This document shows, piece by piece, positions 35,627 through 47,280 of a stretch of DNA of 64,000 nucleotides (positions are counted from its first letter, which is position 1; every line of letters starts with the position of its first letter). Under the pieces are notes generated by a model. The model saw only the letters and a list, made by a program, of their open reading frames with translations, did no database searches and was not told where the DNA came from. The DNA is from Antarctobacter albus. GTDB taxonomy: Bacteria > Pseudomonadota > Alphaproteobacteria > Rhodobacterales > Rhodobacteraceae. The stretch is taken from the NCBI RefSeq assembly GCF_900101505.1, contig NZ_FMZI01000015.1, positions 1 through 64,000 on the forward strand, read 5' to 3'. The translations under genes and the position numbers were made by a program.

Positions 35627-36535
35627 ATGAACGACCAGACACCGCCGCGCCGGATGACGGCCGCGGATTTCGACCAGGAATTGCTGGACCTCTATGATTT
35701 TTACGCCCACGGGCGCATCACCAAGCGCGAATTTCTGGACCGCGCCGGGAAATTCGCCGTTGGCGGGCTGACCGCTGCCGCGCTGCTGAACATGCTTTCA
35801 CCGAACTACGCCCTGGCCGAGCAGGTCAGTTTCAACGACCCCGACATCACCCCGGAATACATCGAGTACCCATCGCCAAACGGGCACGGGTCGGTGCGCG
35901 GCTACCTGGTAAAACCGGCTGAGGCCACCGGCCCACTGCCGGCGGTGGTCGTCGTACATGAGAACCGCGGGTTGAACCCCTATATCGAAGATGTTGCGCG
36001 CCGGGTGGCCAAGGCCGGATTCATCGCCCTCGCGCCGGACGGGCTGTCCAGCGTCGGCGGCTATCCGGGCAATGACGCCGACGGGCGCGAGCTGCAACGC
36101 ACGGTGGACCGCGAGAAATTGATGAACGACTTTTTCGCTGCCTATGAATTCATGGCCGGTCACGATGACACCACGGGCAAGGTCGGCTGCGTCGGGTTCT
36201 GCTACGGTGGCGGCGTCTGCAATGCGCTGGCCGTGGCCTACCCGGAGCTGGGCGCCTCCGTCCCGTTCTACGGTCGGCAGGCGGCTGTCGAGGACGTCCC
36301 GCGGATCCAGGCGCCGCTCTTGCTGCACTATGCCGAACTGGACGAGCGCATCAACGAAGGCTGGCCCGCCTACGAGGCCGCGCTACAGGAACACGGCAAG
36401 ACCTATACCGCCCATATCTACCCCGGCGTGAACCACGGTTTCCACAATGACTCGACCCCGCGCTACGACGAGGCTGCGGCGGAATTGGCCTGGGAGCGCA
36501 CCATCGCCTTCTTCAACGCGCATCTGACGACCTGA
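35627..36535 (+). CDS. Dienelactone hydrolase family protein with export-like leader
   Basis: This 302-residue alpha/beta hydrolase has the nucleophile Cys192 in [11 protein letters not shown], the Asp in [12 protein letters not shown] and the His in [10 protein letters not shown]. The N-terminal leader [27 protein letters not shown] is Tat-like but has KR instead of RR. CarO-like members act on lactones or esters, often at the envelope. GGGAG precedes the ATG at 35627. Natural substrate unknown. Confidence 0.88.
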   Translation: MNDQTPPRRMTAADFDQELLDLYDFYAHGRITKREFLDRAGKFAVGGLTAAALLNMLSPNYALAEQVSFNDPDITPEYIEYPSPNGHGSVRGYLVKPAEATGPLPAVVVVHENRGLNPYIEDVARRVAKAGFIALAPDGLSSVGGYPGNDADGRELQRTVDREKLMNDFFAAYEFMAGHDDTTGKVGCVGFCYGGGVCNALAVAYPELGASVPFYGRQAAVEDVPRIQAPLLLHYAELDERINEGWPAYEAALQEHGKTYTAHIYPGVNHGFHNDSTPRYDEAAAELAWERTIAFFNAHLTT

Positions 36536-36573
36536 AGAGAGCGGGCCGGAAGCCGACCGTGGCGCCGGCCCGA

Positions 36574-36909
36574 TTATCCCGCCAACACGGCCTGCAGCCA
36601 GCTTCGACTGGACGGCATCGCCAGAAGCACTGCCAATGCCATGTGCAGCATGCAGATCGCGTTCAGCACGAAAGCGAAAGGTTGCTTGGTCGTCTTGTGA
36701 CGGAATGCCCGCTGGCCGATCTTGGCACCGATGGAGCCTCCAACAGCTGCGAACGTCAGCAGGGTTCTCTCTGACACGCGCCAGCGACTGCGTCGTGCGC
36801 GCGTCTTGTCCAATCCGAAGAGGCAGAACGCAAGCAGGTTCAAAAGTAAAAACGGGCCGAGAAGACCCTGCACAGAGCCCATTGCCCCAGCCATTGCGTC
36901 GAGGTTCAT
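36574..36909 (-). CDS. DUF1294 membrane protein
   Basis: This 111-residue protein has about three hydrophobic segments (15-32, 48-60, 80-97). The DUF1294 signature FCLFGLDKTRARRSRWRVSERTLL...GGSIGAKIGQRAFRHKTTKQPF is clear. Function unknown. It sits 17 bases after hlyU in the same direction. Confidence 0.88.
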   Translation of the reverse strand: MNLDAMAGAMGSVQGLLGPFLLLNLLAFCLFGLDKTRARRSRWRVSERTLLTFAAVGGSIGAKIGQRAFRHKTTKQPFAFVLNAICMLHMALAVLLAMPSSRSWLQAVLAG

Positions 36910-36926
36910 GCCGTCCCGGTTTGACT

Positions 36927-37208
36927 TCAGTCGAACAGTCGAACGCCCATTTGGTCAATCATCTGTTTCGCCTTCCGGATAGAGGCCTCTTCGGCCTCAT
37001 CCCGATCGCGGATCATGTCTGCACGGATCAACTGGTGCGTCCGGGGTTCACCGTTCACCTCGCCTTCGATCAGGGCACCAATGCGAAATTGGCCACCTTC
37101 CGCCGCCGGTTGCGGCGTGATCCGAAAGCCTTCGTACTCCACAGTCTGAGCGGCGGGCGTTTCCGCCCCGCCGCCATTGCCGCCAAACAGTCTTTTCAGC
37201 AGCGACAT
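36927..37208 (-). CDS. HlyU-family protein
   Basis: This 93-residue HlyU-like protein includes YEGFRITPQPAAEGGQFRIGALIEGEVNGEPRTHQLIRAD. Despite the HlyU name, it is not evident from the sequence that it binds DNA. It starts 4 bases from the rpoD stop, and may be expressed with it. Confidence 0.88.
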   Translation of the reverse strand: MSLLKRLFGGNGGGAETPAAQTVEYEGFRITPQPAAEGGQFRIGALIEGEVNGEPRTHQLIRADMIRDRDEAEEASIRKAKQMIDQMGVRLFD

Positions 37209-37212
37209 ACGC

Positions 37213-39198
<1,986 letters not shown>

Positions 39199-39323
39199 GC
39201 GGCTCTCCTGATGAGGGGCTCGGGAACGGGGGGCGATTCGATAAACCGACTCATTAGCGCGATTCGGTGATTCGCACACCCGTCTAACCATATTTCTTTA
39301 CCAGTTCGTCACCAATTCGCTGC

Positions 39324-41279
39324 TTATTTGCGGCTTTTGTCGAAGCGAATCTGTGACAGGAGCGAATCAAACGCACTGCGTTCCTCGCGGTCGATCGGGG
39401 CCCCGTTGGGGCCAATGTCATATTCGGCGTCATCCTCGTCGCGGCGGCGTCCGGCCTGTGCGCGCACGCGCGCGGCCTCTGCCAGGCGCCAGGTCAGCGC
39501 CTCGTCGGCCCGCGCCTCGAGGTCTTCCTGGGCTTCCTTCAATTCCAGCTGCCAGCCGTCCTGCGCGGCCAGCTTGGCCAGTTCCTCTGCAACCGTCAGC
39601 CGGGCAAGCTCGGCGTTTCCGGGTGCCCGGATACAGGGCACCACGGCCACATGGCGTCCGGACCGCAGGTTTTCAAGGGCTTCGGGGCCAAGCGCGGCCT
39701 CGACCACGTCCAGCATTCCGTCGCTGTCACCCAGACCACGCAAGATCGCGTCGCGCAGGGCGGCCAGTTCGCCGTCGGCACAGGCCATGTCCTCCAGCTG
39801 GCCCTCGAAATCCTCGGCAATCTCGGGCGCAGACAGGATTGCCGCCAGGATCACCTCCTGGCGCAACCGCCGCTCGCCCTCTTCTCCGCCAGAGGCCAGC
39901 AGCGATGCCTTGGCACCCGGGGTCGGCACGGCGGGAGCCTGCTGTTGGAAACGCCCCCCACCCCGAAACGGACGGTCTGGCCGGGGCGGTCGTGCCGGGC
40001 GGAAGGCGTGGTAGCGCAATTCCTTGAGCGCCTCGCCGTAGTGATGGCGCAACGTGGGGTCCTGGATCTTGCCGATCCGGCTCCGCAGTGCCTTGTCCAG
40101 CGCGGCACGGCGCTCGGGACTGTCCAGCACCAGCCCGTCGGTTTCCTGCCGCCAGAGCAGTTGCACCATCGGCAAAGCCCCTTCCAGCACCTTGGCCAAG
40201 GCCTCTGGCCCCTCGGCACGCAACAGATCGTCGGGGTCCTTGCCCTCGGGCATGATGGCAAAGCGCAGTCCCTTGCCCGCCTCCAGCAGCGGCAGGGCCA
40301 GGTCGATGACCCGATAGGCCGCGTTCAGGCCCGCCTTGTCCCCGTCCAGCGCGATCACCGGCTCGTTCGAGACCCGCCACATCTGCTGAAGTTGCGGTTC
40401 GGTCACGGCGGTGCCCAGCGGGGCGACAGAAGCTGTGAACCCCGCCTCGCTCAGCGCGATCACGTCCATATAGCCCTCAGCCACGATCAGCCGCTGCCCC
40501 CGGCCTGCTGCCTCGCGGGCCGGCTTGAGGTTGAACAGGTTGCGCGACTTGTCGAACAGCTCGGTTTCCGGCGAGTTGAGGTATTTCGCGTTGTCGTTCG
40601 GATCCATCGCCCGCCCGCCAAAGGCGATGGCCCGCCCCCGCCCGTCGCGGATCGGGAACATGATGCGGTTGCGAAAGACGTCATAGGGCGCGCGCCCCTT
40701 GTCAGAGGCACGGACCAGTCCGGCCCCCAGCAGCAGGTCGACCTCGACACCCCGTCCCGTCAGCGCCTGGCGCAGGTTCTCCCATCCGGGCGGGGCAAAG
40801 CCGATTTCCCAGCGTTCAAGCGCCGCCTCGTCCAGGCCGCGCCGCGCCAGGTAGGCGCGCGCTTCGGCCCCTGCCCCGGTCTTGAGCTGCAGGCGGAAGA
40901 ACCCCACCGCCTGTTCCATGACCTCGCTCAGCAGGGTCCGGCGGTCCGCCTTTTCCTGGGCACGCGGATCCTGCTTGGGCACTTCCATCCCGGCCTCCTG
41001 GGCCAGGATCTCGATCGCCTCAATGAAGCTGACATTCTCTGTCTCGCGGACAAAGGAAATCGCGTCTCCCTTGGCGTGACAGCCAAAGCAATAGTAATAG
41101 CCCTTGCGGTCATCCACATGAAAAGACGCGGTTTTCTCATGATGGAAGGGGCACGGCGCCCAGAGGTCGCCCTTGCCCTGGTTCGATTTCCGATTGTCCC
41201 ACAACACCTTGCGACCCACCACCTGCGAAAGGCTGGTGCGGTTGCGCAACTCGTCAAGGAATCCGGGGGGGAGGCTCAT
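39324..41279 (-). CDS. dnaG: DNA primase
   Basis: DnaG, 651 residues, makes RNA primers at the replication fork. It has the CHC2 zinc finger (PCPFHHEKTASFHVDD...YYYCFGCHAKGD), the RNAP basic region and the Toprim domain (RLIVAEGYMDVIALSEAG with VIALDGDKAG). The C-terminal DnaB-interacting part starts ~450. ATG at 41279 is chosen over the non-ATG start at 41288. It precedes rpoD, the conserved macromolecular synthesis order. Confidence 0.98.
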   Translation of the reverse strand: MSLPPGFLDELRNRTSLSQVVGRKVLWDNRKSNQGKGDLWAPCPFHHEKTASFHVDDRKGYYYCFGCHAKGDAISFVRETENVSFIEAIEILAQEAGMEVPKQDPRAQEKADRRTLLSEVMEQAVGFFRLQLKTGAGAEARAYLARRGLDEAALERWEIGFAPPGWENLRQALTGRGVEVDLLLGAGLVRASDKGRAPYDVFRNRIMFPIRDGRGRAIAFGGRAMDPNDNAKYLNSPETELFDKSRNLFNLKPAREAAGRGQRLIVAEGYMDVIALSEAGFTASVAPLGTAVTEPQLQQMWRVSNEPVIALDGDKAGLNAAYRVIDLALPLLEAGKGLRFAIMPEGKDPDDLLRAEGPEALAKVLEGALPMVQLLWRQETDGLVLDSPERRAALDKALRSRIGKIQDPTLRHHYGEALKELRYHAFRPARPPRPDRPFRGGGRFQQQAPAVPTPGAKASLLASGGEEGERRLRQEVILAAILSAPEIAEDFEGQLEDMACADGELAALRDAILRGLGDSDGMLDVVEAALGPEALENLRSGRHVAVVPCIRAPGNAELARLTVAEELAKLAAQDGWQLELKEAQEDLEARADEALTWRLAEAARVRAQAGRRRDEDDAEYDIGPNGAPIDREERSAFDSLLSQIRFDKSRK

Positions 41280-41331
41280 GCCTCTCAATATCGTTCAGCG
41301 ATGCCCGGAAGCAAGGGCTCTCAACCGGCGA

Positions 41332-41607
41332 TCAGAGTGCCTCGCATTGGGCACGCGCGGCCTTGCCCAAGTCGGGGGTCAGCTGTGCCTCGGGCAGCAG
41401 AAAGATGAAATCCACCAGCTGCCCGGCAGCATCCTTGCCCATTTCCCGGGTCATGGTGCGGCGCACCTTTGACTTGCTGTCTCCGTCCAGGCGGGCCTGT
41501 ACTGCCGTGTTGAACCAGGTCTCTGTCTGGACGCATTTGTCGGCGTCCTGCGCCACGGCGGTGGACGCTCCGAACCCGAGAACAGCGATCATGACCAATG
41601 CGCGCAT
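41332..41607 (-). CDS. Small secreted hypothetical protein
   Basis: This 91-residue protein has a signal peptide (MRALVMIAVLGFGASTAVA) and two Cys (25 and 88). Its mature part is charged and helical (WFNTAVQARLDGDSKSKVRRTMTREMG...FIFLLPEAQLTPDLGKAARAQCEAL). I do not recognise the family. It lies between sarcosine oxidase gamma and dnaG, collinear with both. Confidence 0.65.
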   Translation of the reverse strand: MRALVMIAVLGFGASTAVAQDADKCVQTETWFNTAVQARLDGDSKSKVRRTMTREMGKDAAGQLVDFIFLLPEAQLTPDLGKAARAQCEAL

Positions 41608-41640
41608 GGCGGTATCCTTTCTGCCAGACTGAACTGGGTT

Positions 41641-42192
41641 CTAGCCCGCGGCCCGCCGCCCGGCAACCGAGGCCATGACATCGGCAATTTCATGCGCAAG
41701 CGTCCGCGCCATCGACCGGAAGCACATGATCTGCAGACCCTCGGCCCGTCGGCTGATCGAGACCGTCATGTGCTGGCAGAGCGTCCGCGCCGCGGAACCT
41801 TCGGGAAAAGCGGCGGGGCGCAGGTCGATGGGGACAAGGCGGGCCAGCACGTCTTCGGTATCCTCACCGGCCAGCAGGACAACCGCCCAGGCATCGGATT
41901 GGTCCGTCATGGCGGCATGGTCTGCCAGCGCGGGATCCGGGTCGGGCCCCATCAGGAACGCCTGGTCTCGTGCGGTCCAGAGACAGGTCGCGCCCTCGGT
42001 CTGGGTCACCCTGCCCGGCGCAGGAAACCCAAGCCCATGTGCGCGCTCCAGCGCCGCAGAGAGCGCCGCCCGCTGCCCACCGAACGGCATCAGAGAAGTG
42101 ATCCGCCCCGGGTCCAGTTCGCTCAGCGTCACAGTGCCCTTGCGCAGCGGCAACAGCCCACTGCAGGGCGTCAGAGCCGTCAGATCAACCAC
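41641..42192 (-). CDS. soxG: Sarcosine oxidase gamma subunit
   Basis: This 183-residue protein is the small, weakly conserved subunit of heterotetrameric sarcosine oxidase, structurally similar to the C-terminal folate domain of GcvT. Visible features are LPLRKGTVTLSELDPGRITSLMPFGGQ and DLRPAAFPEGSAARTLCQHMTVSISRRAEG. The GTG at 42192 is favoured because GGAGGG lies 7 bases upstream; ATG at 42207 is the alternative. It overlaps the alpha gene by 8 bases. The soxG name refers to sarcosine oxidase, not sulfur oxidation. Confidence 0.88.
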   Translation of the reverse strand: MVDLTALTPCSGLLPLRKGTVTLSELDPGRITSLMPFGGQRAALSAALERAHGLGFPAPGRVTQTEGATCLWTARDQAFLMGPDPDPALADHAAMTDQSDAWAVVLLAGEDTEDVLARLVPIDLRPAAFPEGSAARTLCQHMTVSISRRAEGLQIMCFRSMARTLAHEIADVMASVAGRRAAG

Positions 42193-45121
42193 GCAACCGC
42201 CCTCCATCCTCGTCAAAGGCCACCGGATCGGTCACGATACAGGTCTCTTCGATGCCTCGGACATGATCCACCATCCTGATCTCCTCGCCATGCCGCGCGC
42301 GTCCGTTCCTAAGAAATCCCAGCCCCAGGAAAGTGCCCAAGGACGGCGAGAACCCGACCGAGGTGATATAGCCCAAATCGTTGACCCGCACCGCTTCGGC
42401 CCCCTTGTCGAAAAGATGCGCCCCGGCAGTCAGCTCGCGCCCCGTGGTCACCGGTCTCAGGCCCACCAACTGTTCGCGGTCATCCTCGACCATGCCCGGG
42501 CGCGCGGCCAGCGCCTTGCCGATACAGTCCTTCCTGGCCGAGACCATACGCGCAAAGCCGATGTCAAAGGCGGTCGTGCGTCCGTGGATCTCTGCATGGG
42601 TGATGTGGCCCTTCTCGATCCGCAACACGTTCAGGGCCTCCATCCCGTAGGGCCCGCCGCCCAGAGTTTCGGCCCGGCCCAGCAGTACCTCGAAAAGGCT
42701 GGCGCCATAGCGCGCGGGTACTGCAATCTCATAGGCATGTTCGCCGGAAAAGCTGATCCGGAACAGCCGCGCCGCCAGGCCACCGATACTGACCGGACCG
42801 CATTGCATGAAAGGAAAGCTGCCGTCGTCGATCGGATGGTCCAAGAGCCCGTTCAGCAACTCGCGCGACTTTGGTCCGGCCACGGCAAACTGGGCCCATT
42901 GCTCGGTGACAGAGATGAACCGCACATCCATCGCGCCACAGTAGGCCTGCCGCACCCAGTCAAGATGTTTCATCACCTCGCCCGCGGCGGCGGTGGTCGT
43001 GGTCATGACCCACTGGTTTTCCGTGAGCCGAGCGGTGGTGCCGTCATCCATCACATGCCCGTCCTCACGCAGCATCAGCCCGTAACGCACGCGCCCCGGC
43101 TTCAGCGTCGAGAAGGTGTTGGTATAAACAAAATCGAGGAATGCACCCACGTCGCGCCCCTGCAGGTCGATCTTGCCCAGGGTCGAGACATCGCAGATGC
43201 CCACGCTCTCACGCACCATCTTCACCTCGCGGTCGCAGGCTTCGCGCCATGTCTTTTCGCCCGGCTGCGGGAAATAGGAGGGGCGATACCAAAGCCCCGC
43301 CTCCACCATCGGTGCGCCGCGCGCCACGCTGGCCTCGTGCGAGGTGGTGAACCGCTGCGGGGCGAACCCCTTGCCCTGCGACCCGGCCCCCATCGCGGCA
43401 ATGGAAACCGGCACATAGGGCGGGCGAAAGGTTGTCGTCCCCGTCTCGGGAAGGTCGCGGCCCGTGGCGTCCGCAAGGATGGCCAAAGCCTGCACGTTCG
43501 AACTCTTGCCCTGGTCGGTGGCCATGCCCTGCGTCGTGTAACGCTTCATGTGCTCAACGCTGCGATAGTTCTCGCGCGCAGCCTGCTTGACGTCCTTCAC
43601 GGTCACGTCGTTCTGGAAATCCAGCCAGGCGCGGCCCTTGCCCGGCACCGCCCAGAGACGGCGCACATGGTAGGCCTCGTCCTCCGCCACCGGGATCACC
43701 GGCAGTTCGCCGCTGAATCCCAGCGCCTGCGCCGCCTCCCGCCCTGCCTCGGCGCCTTCGCGCAGGCAGGCCAAGGTAGCAAAGGTGCCGCGCGCGGCCC
43801 CGGCCACGGTCATCCCTGGCACCGCGTCCTCGCGCGGGACAAAACCCGCGATGCGGTCGTCCCAGACGGGTCGCCCGTTCAGATGGCAGGTCAGGCTCAC
43901 GGCAGGGTTCCAGCCGCCCGAAACGCCCAGCGCATCGGCCTGCACCCGCTTGAGCGCGCCCTGCGGCCCGATCAGGTCCACGGCCTCTAGCCCCTTGGCG
44001 CCATGCGCCCGCGCAACCTGCCAGCCCGGGTAGAACGGCACGTCCCCCGCCATGTTTTCCGCGTCGTGGCGACTGTCGACCAGAGCCACGACCTCCAGCC
44101 CTGCCAGATGCATGTCCCGCGCCGTCCGATGCGCGTCATCGTTGTTGCCAAAGACCACCACCCGGCGCCCCGGCGCCACGCCCCAGCGGTTCAGATAAGC
44201 GCGCAACGCCCCCGCCATCATCACGCCGGGCCGGTCGTTGTCGCGAAAGGCGATGTGCCGCTCCAACGCGCCGGAGCACAGTACCGCGCGCCTTGCCGCG
44301 ATCCGCCAGAAACACTCGATGGGTGCATCGCCCGGATCGGCCAGATGCTGCGCGACCCGTTCCAGCGCCCCAAAAGTGCCGCCATCGTAGGCGCCGGTCA
44401 CGGTGGTGCGCGGCATCAGGCGGACGTTTTCCATCGTCGCCAGTTCTCCGGCCAGGGCGGTGGCCCATGTCGCGCCCGGATCGCCATCGACAGTCTCGTC
44501 CTCGGCCTGCAACCTCCCGCCGAAACAGCAATCCTCGGAGGCCAGGATCACCTCCGCCCCGGCCCGCGCCGCCGTCAGCGCCGCCATCAGACCCGCAGGC
44601 CCGCCGCCGATCACTAGCACGTCGCAGAAGGCATAGGCCTTTTCATAACGGTCAGCATTGGGTTTGCCCGACAACGCCCCCAGCCCGGCGGCCCGCCGGA
44701 TCATCGGTTCGTAAAGCTTTTCCCAGAAGCTCTTGGGCCACATGAAAGTCTTGTAATAGAACCCGGCCCCAAAGAAGGGCGCGGCCAGGTCGTTGACCCC
44801 TAGCACGTCGAAATCGAGCGAGGGCCAGCGGTTCTGGCTGACCGCCTCCAGCCCCTCGTAAAGCTCCTGCACGGTGGCACGGGTGTTCGGATCGGCCGCT
44901 GCGCCGCTGCGCACCGTGACCAGCGCGTTGGGTTCCTCGGACCCGGCAGTCAGCACCCCGCGCGGGCGGTGGTACTTGAAGCTGCGCCCCACCAGGCGCA
45001 CGTCCGCCCCCATCAACGCCGAGGCCAGCGTATCCCCGGCAAACCCGCCGAAAGCCTTGCCGTCAAAGGTGAAATTCACCGGGCGGTTGCGATCCACCCG
45101 GCCCTTGCCGTCAATCCGCAT
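42185..45121 (-). CDS. Sarcosine oxidase alpha subunit
   Basis: This 978-residue subunit oxidises sarcosine and passes formaldehyde to tetrahydrofolate. It starts with a BFD/ferredoxin-like N-terminus (NRPVNFTFDGKAFGGFAGDTLASALMG), followed by an NAD-binding domain (CDVLVIGGGPAGLMAALTAARAG at ~170) and the C-terminal GcvT-like folate domain (from ~580). The start at 45121 gives the family N-terminus MRIDGKGRVDRNRPVNF. It overlaps the delta gene by 11 bases. It is named soxA in the sarcosine literature; the symbol is left out to avoid confusion with the sulfur soxA above. Confidence 0.95.
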   Translation of the reverse strand: MRIDGKGRVDRNRPVNFTFDGKAFGGFAGDTLASALMGADVRLVGRSFKYHRPRGVLTAGSEEPNALVTVRSGAAADPNTRATVQELYEGLEAVSQNRWPSLDFDVLGVNDLAAPFFGAGFYYKTFMWPKSFWEKLYEPMIRRAAGLGALSGKPNADRYEKAYAFCDVLVIGGGPAGLMAALTAARAGAEVILASEDCCFGGRLQAEDETVDGDPGATWATALAGELATMENVRLMPRTTVTGAYDGGTFGALERVAQHLADPGDAPIECFWRIAARRAVLCSGALERHIAFRDNDRPGVMMAGALRAYLNRWGVAPGRRVVVFGNNDDAHRTARDMHLAGLEVVALVDSRHDAENMAGDVPFYPGWQVARAHGAKGLEAVDLIGPQGALKRVQADALGVSGGWNPAVSLTCHLNGRPVWDDRIAGFVPREDAVPGMTVAGAARGTFATLACLREGAEAGREAAQALGFSGELPVIPVAEDEAYHVRRLWAVPGKGRAWLDFQNDVTVKDVKQAARENYRSVEHMKRYTTQGMATDQGKSSNVQALAILADATGRDLPETGTTTFRPPYVPVSIAAMGAGSQGKGFAPQRFTTSHEASVARGAPMVEAGLWYRPSYFPQPGEKTWREACDREVKMVRESVGICDVSTLGKIDLQGRDVGAFLDFVYTNTFSTLKPGRVRYGLMLREDGHVMDDGTTARLTENQWVMTTTTAAAGEVMKHLDWVRQAYCGAMDVRFISVTEQWAQFAVAGPKSRELLNGLLDHPIDDGSFPFMQCGPVSIGGLAARLFRISFSGEHAYEIAVPARYGASLFEVLLGRAETLGGGPYGMEALNVLRIEKGHITHAEIHGRTTAFDIGFARMVSARKDCIGKALAARPGMVEDDREQLVGLRPVTTGRELTAGAHLFDKGAEAVRVNDLGYITSVGFSPSLGTFLGLGFLRNGRARHGEEIRMVDHVRGIEETCIVTDPVAFDEDGGRLRG

Positions 45122-45377
45122 CGACACGCTCCACCAGATCGACCGAAAACACCTCATGCGTGACCGTGTCACGCTCCACCATCAGCCAGGATGTGCACCC
45201 GGCCTCGTGATACCAAAGCTCGCGCGTGCGCCCTGCCGGGTTGTCGCGCAGGTGCAGCCAGTCGGCCCAGTCCTGCACAGGCGCGGCGGGATCGGGCCGC
45301 GCCAGCATCGCGGCATCGCCCTGGTAGTAGAACTCGCGCCGGTCACGGTCGCCGCATATGGGACAGGTCAATCGCAT
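45111..45377 (-). CDS. Sarcosine oxidase delta subunit
   Basis: This 88-residue zinc-binding subunit has MRLTCPICGDRDRREF and YHEAGCTSWLMVERD, with the Cys/His ligands of the family's single zinc site. It stabilises the complex. It lies directly before alpha and after a 170-residue unknown protein gene, 4 bases away. Confidence 0.94.
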   Translation of the reverse strand: MRLTCPICGDRDRREFYYQGDAAMLARPDPAAPVQDWADWLHLRDNPAGRTRELWYHEAGCTSWLMVERDTVTHEVFSVDLVERVDAD

Positions 45378-45381
45378 GGCG

Positions 45382-45894
45382 TCACATCCCCGAACAATCA
45401 GAGGCGTCTGCGCGGTAGAGCCGGTAGCTGACCCATTGGCCGGGGACCTCGGCCATGTCCATCACGCCCCCGCATTCACCGGTATTGCCGACCACCATGT
45501 ACCGCGTCCGGAACACGATGCCCTGTGCATCCTGCTTCGTGACTTCCATCCGGCCGCCGTCGCATTCGACCTGGCAGAGCGGCGCGCCACTCTCGGTGCC
45601 GCAGATCAGGAACTGCTGCAACCGTGCCCCAACCCAGGGCGCCCCCCGCGCATGGCCCTGGTTGGCGGGCACCACCTCGATCCGCGCCTCGCGCGCGACC
45701 TCGGTCATCCAGGGCCCGACCCAAAGCCGCACTGCCCGCACAACCTGTGCCGGCTGGTCCCGCAAATGCGCGTCGGAATAGAACCGCGTGTAGCAGCCCG
45801 GGCGGATATCCTCGGCCGTCACCGGCGCCGCCGCAAGGGCGACCATCCCCGCCAGCGCGATCCCTTGCAGCTTCTTCTTGGCCAAAATACCCAT
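45382..45894 (-). CDS. Secreted hypothetical protein inserted in the sarcosine oxidase operon
   Basis: This 170-residue protein has an N-terminal signal or anchor (LQGIALAGMVALAAAPVTA, residues ~9-27) and six Cys in the mature part, as in IRPGCYTRFYSD, LICGTESGAPLCQVEC, TGECGGVMDM and ASDCSGM. They could form disulfides in the periplasm. No domain is recognised. It sits between the beta and delta genes with gaps of 22 and 4 bases, so it is cotranscribed with cytoplasmic enzyme subunits. That is unexpected for a secreted protein. Confidence 0.7.
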   Translation of the reverse strand: MGILAKKKLQGIALAGMVALAAAPVTAEDIRPGCYTRFYSDAHLRDQPAQVVRAVRLWVGPWMTEVAREARIEVVPANQGHARGAPWVGARLQQFLICGTESGAPLCQVECDGGRMEVTKQDAQGIVFRTRYMVVGNTGECGGVMDMAEVPGQWVSYRLYRADASDCSGM

Positions 45895-45916
45895 CTTCCG
45901 CCCTTTCGATCCGCGC

Positions 45917-47170
45917 CTAGTGCAGGTTGTGCTGCGCGCCCGTCCCTTCTTCGTCCATGATCCCGCGCCCGGTGCTGAACCGGTCCAGCCGGAACCGCGC
46001 TGCCGGGTCGTGGTGCCGATCCTGCGCGATCAGATGCGCAAAGGAAAATCCCGAGCCCGGCACCGCCTTGAACCCGCCGTAACACCAGCCGCAATTCAGG
46101 TAGAGGCCATCGATCCCGGTCCTGTCGATGATGGGCGAGCCGTCTGGCGACATGTCCATGATCCCGCCCCAGGATCGCAGAACCCGCGCCTTGCCGATCA
46201 TCGGCATCAGTGTCATCGCCGCCTCCATCACGTGTTCCTGCATCGGCAGATTGCCCCGCGCCGCGTAAGACGCGTAGAAATCCAGGTCGCCGCCAAAAAC
46301 CAGCCCGCCCTTGTCGGACTGGCTGATATAGAAATGTCCCATGCCGAAGGTCACGACATGGTCGATACAGGGTTTCAGCCCCTCCGTGACAAAGGCCTGC
46401 AGGACATGGCTTTCGATCGGCAGACGCATGCCGGCAAGGCCCGCCACCTGCCCCGAGCGGCCCGCCACGACGACACCCACCTTCTTGGCACGGATCGCGC
46501 CGCGCGTGGTCTGCACGCCTGTCACGCGACCGGCTTCGGTGTCGATGCCCGTCACCTCGCAGTTCTGGATCAGATCCACGCCGCGCTGATCCGCACCGCG
46601 GGCATAGCCCCAGGCCACCGCATCATGCCGCGCCGTGCCGCCGCGCGAATGCCATAGCCCGCCGTATATGGGGAAACGCCCGTTGTCGAAATCGAGATAG
46701 GGCACCTTTTCGCGGACCTGGTCGGGGGTCAGCAGCTCGGCATCGTCGCCCTGGTTGCGCATGGCATTCCCGCGCCGGGCAAAGGCGTCGCGCTGCCCGT
46801 CCGAATGGCAGAGGTTCAGCACCCCGCGCTGGCTCATCATGGTGTTGAAATTCAGCTCCTGCTCCATGCCCTCCCAGAGCTTCAGGGAATGGGAATAGAA
46901 CTCGGAGTTTCCAGGCAGGCCATAGTTTGCGCGAACGATGGTCGTGTTGCGCCCGACGTTGCCGCCGCCCAGGTAGCCCTTTTCCAGAACGGCGACATTG
47001 GTCAGCCCGTGTTCCTTGGCAAGGTAGAACGCGGTGGCCAGCCCGTGACCGCCGCCACCGATGATGACGATGTCATACTCGGGCTTGGGCGCGGGATCGC
47101 GCCAATGCGGGCGCCAGCCACGGTTGCCCGTCAGCCCCTGGGTCAGAACCTTCAAACCGGAAAAGCGCAT
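45917..47170 (-). CDS. Sarcosine oxidase beta subunit
   Basis: This 417-residue FAD amine oxidase holds the catalytic flavin and binds FMN covalently. The FAD motif is DIVIIGGGGHGLATAFYLAKEHG at ~33, then GYLGGGNVGRNTTIVRANY. His174 in GGLWHSRGGTARHDAVAWGYA lies where the FMN-linked His of the family is found. Start at 47170 follows GGAGGGGG. It is the first gene of the sarcosine operon; in the sarcosine literature it is called soxB. Confidence 0.94.
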   Translation of the reverse strand: MRFSGLKVLTQGLTGNRGWRPHWRDPAPKPEYDIVIIGGGGHGLATAFYLAKEHGLTNVAVLEKGYLGGGNVGRNTTIVRANYGLPGNSEFYSHSLKLWEGMEQELNFNTMMSQRGVLNLCHSDGQRDAFARRGNAMRNQGDDAELLTPDQVREKVPYLDFDNGRFPIYGGLWHSRGGTARHDAVAWGYARGADQRGVDLIQNCEVTGIDTEAGRVTGVQTTRGAIRAKKVGVVVAGRSGQVAGLAGMRLPIESHVLQAFVTEGLKPCIDHVVTFGMGHFYISQSDKGGLVFGGDLDFYASYAARGNLPMQEHVMEAAMTLMPMIGKARVLRSWGGIMDMSPDGSPIIDRTGIDGLYLNCGWCYGGFKAVPGSGFSFAHLIAQDRHHDPAARFRLDRFSTGRGIMDEEGTGAQHNLH

Positions 47171-47280
47171 CGCCCCCTCCAACAGTACCGGGGCGTAGCA
47201 AAGCAGCCTCGCCGCCCGGGATCAATTCCCCCAGGCGACGGAACATGACGTTTTCGTGCCTGGCGCAGGCGGCTGAGCGT

